DNA of 64,000 nucleotides from Paralichthys olivaceus. Taxonomy: Eukaryota > Chordata > Actinopteri > Pleuronectiformes > Paralichthyidae. The stretch lies in assembly GCF_024713975.1 (NCBI RefSeq), contig NC_091112.1, forward strand, positions 6,510,501-6,574,500, read 5' to 3'. This document shows, one piece after another, positions 56,945 to 64,000 of the stretch. The position numbers and the translations under genes are program-made. Under the pieces are notes generated by a model. The model searched no databases and was not told where the DNA came from. It worked only from the letters and a program-made list of their open reading frames with translations. Position 1 is the first letter of the stretch. Every line of letters starts with the position of its first letter.

Positions 56945-57429
56945 AATAAACATACGGTGACACTGTGTATCCTCAGAGGTTCATTTTCTGCTTTAATGAT
57001 ATTATTCCTAAATGTGGTTCATTTTATTGAGTATCGCTTTGTATTTAGCTCGGTTCTTGTGCATGTTTTCACTCAGATGCCTTAAAAAATTAGCTCATAT
57101 CTTTATTTTCACTTAATGTCGTCACTGCATGTGTTGGGTTGATATGCTGCTGCTCCTGTAATGATTTTAGTATTTCCTGTGCTTGCCTGTGCTTGCGTCT
57201 CTTGTGCTTTAACTTAACTTAAGAATCATTCCACATTTCTCCTTGTTGCACCTGGCTGTGAATATTGATTCATATCTCCCAAATTACTTATTGATGATGT
57301 TATTATATTTTAAATGTGTCACTTTAAAAATGTTTATTAGGGCAATTTCAAGAAATGATGCTTTATATTCAGAGAATGTATATTAAGAAGCTGGTAACAT
57401 TTGATATGTAGCAAAGACTGTACAATAAA
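56945..57429 (+). terminator. cgn: Candidate cgn polyadenylation signals
   Basis: AATAAA occurs at 56,945-56,950 and again at 57,424-57,429, giving 3'UTRs of about 0.7 or 1.2 kb. Both have T/GT-rich downstream sequence. Confidence 0.5.
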
Positions 57430-60400
57430 AAAGAGGGATGTTGTAATTTTTTCCTAATTTTATGACTTGACTTGGACTGTGAAATAGCAGGGACACTGTG
57501 ATATATGGACGCCATCTTAACCCTCACATCATGGGTGTACCTGTACAAAATACACTCATTTTCTGTAATGTTTTTCCAACAGATAAGACATACCTGCATA
57601 CACAACCAATAAAATGCATCAAACTACATTCAAGACAGGACAAAACAAGGACCAAGGGAATGTAACAGGAACAGAGCAGCATACATAGTATGTATTTTAC
57701 ATAATATATTTCTGTGCTTGAAGTGTTGACATGACTCAGTGTTAGAGAACGTGTGAACCAACTATTGGGTAAAGATCACACACCCATTTTCAGAGATGAT
57801 TTTGTGTTGTGAGTCCATCTGCAGGTGATGAGTTCAGGCTCAGAAAGTCACGCATAGACTTTTCTCTTTATTCAACAAATTTCCACCACAAAACTTTCAA
57901 TATGTTTGACTTAATTATTTCTAACCCAGTAGGTGTGACGGCCACGTAGACGCTACATAAATCAGTCAAAAGATCCAGACTCTGTATTCACAAGCACAAC
58001 ATGTCATTATCATTTCATTGACAAAGTGTAATGAGGATCTTTGTCAGATCTGAACATCCTGTTGAGATCGCTGGGAGCTCTTATGTCTGCTGCATGACTT
58101 TTGCTTTAAACTGTATAACTTTAAAAAGCATATATACTCTGTTAATCCAGAGCCAAGTGAACTATCTTATCCAAGGGGTGCAGCCATTGCATCATACCCG
58201 CCTGCTCTGTGTACTCTGTGGGAGGAGCGCCAGTCATCGACAGGCCTGAACCCAGAACCTATTAATTCACTTCCTATCCTCATGTCACTCGTTTAAACCT
58301 GCACCACTTTCACCTCTTTATGTCAATACACAGCAATGGACCCTGAGAACAACACATCAACATGATTTACCTTCAAACAACAAAGTTAATCAGTCAAACT
58401 AATTCATTTGTATAAGCAATATTCACAAATCACAATTTGCTTAATATGGCTTAATGAGGTGCGTCTTCCTCTGTCCACAAACCTCAACCAGACTAAAAAA
58501 ATGTTCTACACAAAAAAGGAGAATGCAAAATCCACAAGGGTAACTTCTATATACATTAATATGTAGTGGTGCTCAAGATTTTTCAGTCGTACAGAGGTAA
58601 CGGTAGCATGGCTGCAAATGTTGGATCTCCAAGACAAAGGGAATAACAAATGCAGGGACTTTGCTACACATCAGGAACCAGTTTAAAATATCCTTAAACC
58701 TGAGGCAACCTCACACCTTTACAGAGATACAGAGAATCCAAGATCAGTGCCTGCTGCCGTCCCTCTGTTCTGTCTGTGCAGCTCACAGCTCTCCCACAGC
58801 TTATCATTACTAACCAGACCAGCACGCCTCAGGGTTTACTGTCAAATAGAATTTCGTACATTGTCAGGAAGCATCACAGGTCATGGGATCCCAAACGATG
58901 ACGTGGCAATAAATAGATGTTCAGCAAAATCCCAAAATATAGTGTGAGAACCGAATCCCTTGGGCTGAATGCTATAGACCCGCCCACCTCATCAGAAGAG
59001 TGTGAAGTCAGTGAGACATCGTTGAAATGTGTACAACTAAAACAAATACTGTTAACTAGACCTACCACCCTGCAATTGTATGCCTCTGCCCACTAGTGCA
59101 GTTTCAGTGTACATATTTCTTTTCTTTGTGACCTTTGACTATCGAAATTCCCATAGAACAGACTTGACATGTCATGTTGTGTGTTTCTGAGCCGGATGAA
59201 ACATTTATTTTGTAAGGTCATAGTGATTTTGACCTTTGACCTTTAACCATCAAATTCATATCACTTCATCCCTGAGTCAAACTTAACGTTTGCACCAAAT
59301 TTGATGAAATTCCCTCATGGTGTTCTTGAATTGTCGTGTTCACAAGAGCACAGACAGACAACCTGAAAACATAATGCCCCCAGTGACTGGCTGTTGTCAC
59401 CATGGAGACATTTAACGGTTTTATTATTACACCTGTAACAGTGTTGGATTAAAGTAAATCTACATTCTCTCTCTGAGCTGCTTGTCTGAATCTTGAGGCA
59501 GCCCAGTGTCTATCTGAGTTTCCTCCTCAGACACAGAGAGGCTGTAATCCTTTACTGTAATTACAGAAGACATGGAGCTGTAATCATGACTTCACCTCAT
59601 CTAACCTCTGTGTCTCACCTCAGCTCGTCTTCTCCTCCTCTGTCTTTGCAGGGTTACTGAAAACATGCTCTCTTCTTTGTTGTTTGAAAAACTCTTTCAA
59701 TTCCATGTTTGATCCATTGTCTCCTGCATTTCCCTCAAACGTATGATTTCTTGTAAAGTGTAACATGTATAGAAATATAAAGTTTAAAATTGTTATTATT
59801 ATGTTGAATTTCAATATGATGTCCATTCATTTCAGTCAGTCAAAATGAAACAGTCTGTGTTTTATAATAACGTAGGTAAAACACGTAACTGCCTGGGACC
59901 CTGAGCTGCGGAGGGGCCGCTGGGAACAGCAACTAAAACTGTGTGAGAAACCCCTTTGATTCTATGATCGGTGACGCACAGGACACCGCAACGACGCCAC
60001 GGTCAGAAACCCCTGAGAGCCCGTGCCAGTAGCTTTCCACCAAATGCTTTGAAACGTCTTTTACACTAAAATTTCCATCACTGTCAGTGGATGCTGACCA
60101 GTGGAGAAGGTTCTTCAGAGGTTTGCTTGAAGACTAGAATGTGGTGTTCCTGAGGGTGGGGTCTCAGTTTGGTTTCATGTAGGGCCCCTCTGGTCTCTTT
60201 TGCCCGGGGCCTCGAAAGTCCCGATAGAAACGTTCCTGACTGTGTGTCTGGTTATATCTGGTTTTGAAGTTCAGTCCGTTTACTGTAGCTCAACATGATT
60301 TACAGTTCTCAAAGTATTACTGGTTTGTCTTAGTGAATGTTTGAGAAAAGGAGCAGGAGCTTTACAACTTCACTGATCAGCATTCTTGTCGCTGGTCGTG

Positions 60401-61540
60401 AATTTTAATGACAAAGCAGAAATTCTTTTCTTCACCAGAACTGATCTTTGCAGTTATAACCTTCAAGAAAAAAAGAATGAATGAGAGTATTAACATTTAC
60501 AGAAAATACGTTTTAGCTGAGTTTGAATAAAAGAAAAGCCACGCCAGTTAATTCACCTCTGTCTAAACTTTAAACAGACATATTTTGCAATGTGCCACAA
60601 CTGAATGGCATGTAGCCTTTTCAGTGGAAAACCTGAGGTTTAAAATAACATGCTTTCATTGTACAGAATACAAAGATTCTTCTGATCTGACAAAACCAAA
60701 GCCATTAATCGTTGGTGCATGTTTAACTTGGGCTGGGCTTCTCAAAAAACGAGCTCTCTTTGAATCTGCGTCGTTTGTCTATTTACCTTCAATAGGCGCC
60801 TGACACAAAAACAGATGTGCCACATTAACAGCAGCTTATTGGAATTCACTGGTGTACAAAGTCACTGCTGGTGTTGCAGAGCAAATAACCTATAATTTTG
60901 GATTATGTCTGCAGCTGAGGTGTAAAACCTAATTACATGATGTCAACTTGAGCGGAAAAACACTGAGATAATAAAGTGAGAGGCTCAAATGATTGAACTT
61001 CACTTGGGGATTAGATTCTGGTCTTTGTGTGGTTAATAGCTTTTCATTTCTTTTAATGCCACTTGTCCCCAAAGGGAAGTCGCAACAAGCAAATACAGTT
61101 AAATTAAACAGTCAAATGAGCTTTAACTGAGTTTTGTGTTAATTTATGCTTGTAACATTTTGAACTGTTGAACAAGGTTTTAAAAATGTGATAATTAGAC
61201 TAAACAAAGTATTTCTCTTCTACCAAAAAGTGAATTTCTCAGTGGTTTGATCCATTATTCATCACAGCAACAGCACATTATCAAATGTAGAAAGTGGGAC
61301 TCGTACTCTGAGCTGATGTATCAGACGTGTCAAGAAAGTTTCCAGCCATATGCCACCAGAGGTAAATGAGTTCAGCCACAGGACAAACAGGAAAATAAGT
61401 ACAAGTGTAAGTGGCACCAGATCCACCTGCCATGTGACTGCACTGTTTTCAAACAAGACTAATTCCTCTTTACGGGGCTGACACAGAATTAGCAGGAAGC
61501 AGATCACAGACACTGTGAGTTACAGGGAAACACGGAGAAG
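57430..61540. other. Intergenic DNA downstream of cgn
   Basis: No exon was supported. A family B repeat copy lies at about 59,130-59,411. Confidence 0.4.
59130..59411. repeat. Dispersed repeat family B
   Basis: It contains GACCTTTGACCTTTAACCAT, GCACCAAATTTGATGAAATT, CCCTCATGGTGTTCTTGAAT, GACAGACAACCTGAAAACAT and AATGCCCCCAGTGACTGGCT. I recognise this as a common dispersed teleost repeat of unassigned class. Confidence 0.6.
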
Positions 61541-61590
61541 AGAGGTTGAAAAGAAGTTGTAGAAACAAGACAGATGAGGAGAGAAAGCAC

Positions 61591-61701
61591 ATGGGGTCAA
61601 TGTGGAAGAAGATCAGGCAGGTGACTGACGGCAAAATGCTGCGGTTCAGCAGCGCCAACGCCAAGTGTCTGCCGGAGGGAGGCGTCATCATCTTCTCTGA
61701 G
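61591..61701 (+). CDS. Possible first coding exon, unrecognised protein
   Basis: A 111-nt open segment starts at ATG 61,591 and ends in phase 0 at a TCTGAG/GTCAGA donor. It encodes 37 residues including MWKKIRQVTDGKMLRFSS and CLPEGGVIIFSE. The frame stays open upstream to an in-frame ATG at 61,546. Codons are strongly coding-like (many C/G third positions) in otherwise AT-rich surroundings. I do not recognise the protein and could not find its next exon before the window ends. Confidence 0.4.
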
Positions 61702-62126
61702 GTCAGACATGTTTATTTCAGCCATGATGAGTGTTCTTCAGTGAATCAGTCTTTATCGTCCACTATAAATAAGACTTTTAATTTTAAATTGTCATGTTTT
61801 GAAAGGTGATTTTCTTGCCACCTTGTAGAGCCTGACAGATTTATTGTTTGGACGTTATGAGCCTAATGGAGACATCTGCATATGTTTGATGTTAGGATAC
61901 ATATTGGCCAATATATCGATATCGTAAAATGTTTGACTCCCGATATTGCATCAGTACCTGAACAAAGATCAAAAGCAAACTAGAAATAATCGTTAAAATG
62001 AAACGTGTAAGTTTGAAATGGTTCAAAGAGTCTGCTGCATCTTTAGGGATGATTCAGAACATTCCATTGAAATGAGGTGCGGTCGTGTAGAGGACCTGCA
62101 GGGTTCAACCTCCACCTGGTCACATG

Positions 62127-62279
62127 AAGAAGAAGAAGAAGAATCAGAAGCAGCAGAAGGAAGAGAAGAAGAATTAGAAGAAGAAGAAGAAGAAGAAGAA
62201 GAAGGAGAAGAAGAAGAAGCAGCAGCAGCAGCAGCAGAAGAAGAAGAAAAAGAAGAAGGAGAAGAATTAGAAGAAACAA
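62127..62279. repeat. GAA-rich purine tract with GCA block
   Basis: Imperfect GAA trinucleotides cover about 150 bases, with a (GCA)6-type block near 62,218-62,236. One + frame (62,018-62,314) reads as poly-Glu with an Ala run. With no neighbouring coding evidence I take this as a microsatellite. Confidence 0.85.
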
Positions 62280-62353
62280 AAACAAAACAAAATCTGTGCC
62301 TGTTTAGGTTTTGAATTCATTTTTCTGTCTTGGATTTGTTTCCGGCTGAGAAG

Positions 62354-62410
62354 ATGAGCGGAGCAGTGAAGCAGACTTTGGGAAGCGGAGAAGAAAAAAA
62401 CCCAAGTAAC
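62354..62410 (+). CDS. Weak candidate first exon, unrecognised
   Basis: An ATG in good context (GAAGATGA) opens 19 codons (MSGAVKQTLGSGEEKNPSN). They end in phase 0 at a strong AAC/GTGAGT donor. I find no downstream exon in the window and no recognisable protein, so chance is quite possible. Confidence 0.2.
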
Positions 62411-64000
62411 GTGAGTAACGATAAGAAGTATTTTTTTTACCAGAAGAAGTACTTTGACTGTCTGTGTCAGTTGTAATGAAACTGTAACGTGTCTGTGCTG
62501 CTCAGGTACATGTGAACTTTAAACCTGTGTCACTCTGTTTACTCTCTGAATTCAAGGTTTATATTTTACATATAAACACACACACACAACTGAAACCCTA
62601 CGTGTATATAAGGCTACATGTTATAGCTTCATGTGTGTACGCATGTATAAATGTGACCTTTGAATCCAAAAACTAAATAATATTATTAAGGAAATGTGGA
62701 AAAAGTCACCTTCACCAGTCACATGGCGTCAGGAAGTATGGAGTCATAGCTGTGCCATAAAAATGTTTTGTTATTTATCTAAAGTTTAAAAAACTTATTG
62801 TTGCTCAAGTGAAAGTTTTTAACAACTTTTGAATGACTTCACTCTGAGGTAGGTTGATTTTTTATTATTATACCTCCTTACTGTATTTTTAATAATGCAC
62901 TAGCAATGCATAGATTTACTGGATTTATTGTATTGCTGTTGATGAAAATGTTATTGCGATAATGATTAATATTCATCTATTGCCCATTCCTATTTAGTGG
63001 ATATCTAATATTATATTATTCACAGCTACTTCCCAACTTATTGTTCCAGTCATTCCCACATTACTTTATTTATACATGAATTTTTATTAGGTTTGCCTAC
63101 AGTGACTATACTGCAAGTGTTAGTGTATATATGACACTTTCACTGGAGCATTAACCTGCTTTCAGATACAGAAAGTAAAAACTGATGCTCTTTAACATAC
63201 ACATACAATTAGGAATTGATATTGAACACCCTACTAATTAGCTGCACCCTCCAGCCATGTTTTGGTGCTTGAAATATAATTGTCACATCTTAAAAGTTTC
63301 TATAACTTGATGCATTGTTTGGCTCACCGGACTTTATTGGTTTTGCTAAAAACCAGGTTCAACAATACAAAACTTGTCGTGAGAATAACGTTCTCTTGCT
63401 GTTACTCAGACATCTGGCAGGAAGGGGAGCGTACAGTCAGTCATGTTCAGACAAATACTTCCTCATGCAAAAGCGTTTTTTCTTTGATGACAAATTCAGT
63501 TGGCTGCAATAAATGATTAGATGTCTGAGTTTTTTTAGTGCTTTTGGATTGTTGTGAGGTTCTTTGAGATTTTATCATAGAAGAATACAGAAATGAAATA
63601 TTGTTATTCAGGCCGTTGCTATGAAATCACCAGGTTAAACTTTTTAAAGATGGCATTAAGATGTGTTTATTTTGTCGTTGGTTGAAGAGGAATGTGTTTT
63701 TTTCCCCTTCCAGTCCTTTCATTACACTGTAAACATGAGCTCTGGCCTCTCCTGCACTCTTGCTTGCAGTTTTCAAAACCTTTTTATTCCACGTAAGCAC
63801 ATTTCAGAGTTAAACCATTTTCTTCCTGATCTTGACAAATTGTTTCTTACTTCATGTGTGTTCTGTCGTAGTGTGAGAACAAACTGACAGGAGCAAAAGG
63901 ATTTCAGGAAGCATGTTATTAAAATGCTTTGCTGGATTGTAATGTGTTTTTTTTTAAGTCTACAGTGTAATTAAATGGGTACATAAGACAGATCCACTCT
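62411..64000. other. AT-rich DNA to the window end, no gene seen
   Basis: I see no exon with good splice sites. It could be intron of a gene starting near 61.6 or 62.4 kb. Confidence 0.35.

Noticed and set aside
62043-62285. Poly-Leu minus-strand open frame read as a membrane protein
   Set aside because: It is only the complement of the GAA repeat.

Overview
The window is eukaryotic, intron-rich nuclear DNA from a ray-finned fish, most likely a percomorph teleost. Genes split by GT-AG introns, long (GT)n/(CA)n microsatellites, a Tc1-type transposon remnant, a tRNA-derived SINE and several short inverted-repeat elements of percomorph type all point that way. Exon structures below were built by reading splice sites and checking phase across every junction. 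No retrovirus-like or capsid-bearing element was recognised.

Layout: (1) Positions 1-16,000 hold three S100 calcium-binding protein genes on the + strand, each with two coding exons and probably a noncoding first exon: an S100A13/A14/A16-like gene (CDS 2144-3158), an S100 protein with a long Glu/Ala-rich tail (CDS 8304-9231), and s100a1 (CDS 14528-15098). Repeats fill the gaps: a 472-bp tandem duplication, a 319-bp duplication with tetranucleotide repeats, and a 385-bp MITE-like element. (2) Positions 16,000-22,500 are gene-poor, with a SINE, an internally deleted Tc1 element and unclassified dispersed repeats. (3) Positions 22,602-29,540 (minus strand) carry SHE, an SH2 adaptor of the SHB family, in six coding exons encoding 468 aa. 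(4) Positions 32,207-34,926 (+) carry pygo2, in three coding exons encoding 602 aa. (5) Positions about 37,500-57,430 (+) carry cingulin (cgn), in 19 coding exons encoding 1,206 aa. (6) The last 6.5 kb holds repeats and two unassigned exon-like segments near 61.6 kb and 62.4 kb.

The human orthologues S100A1, SHE, PYGO2 and CGN all lie in chromosome 1q21-q22, so this is a compact teleost version of that block. The genes do not form a pathway: S100s are Ca2+ sensors, SHE is a phosphotyrosine adaptor, Pygo2 is a Wnt/beta-catenin chromatin co-activator and cingulin is a tight-junction scaffold.

Most worth a second look: the S100 with a roughly 140-residue acidic tail; a (GT)~50 tract that replaces the polypyrimidine tract of a cingulin 3' splice site; a near-perfect 74-bp-arm hairpin in a SHE intron; and a few orphan exon-like segments of unknown identity.
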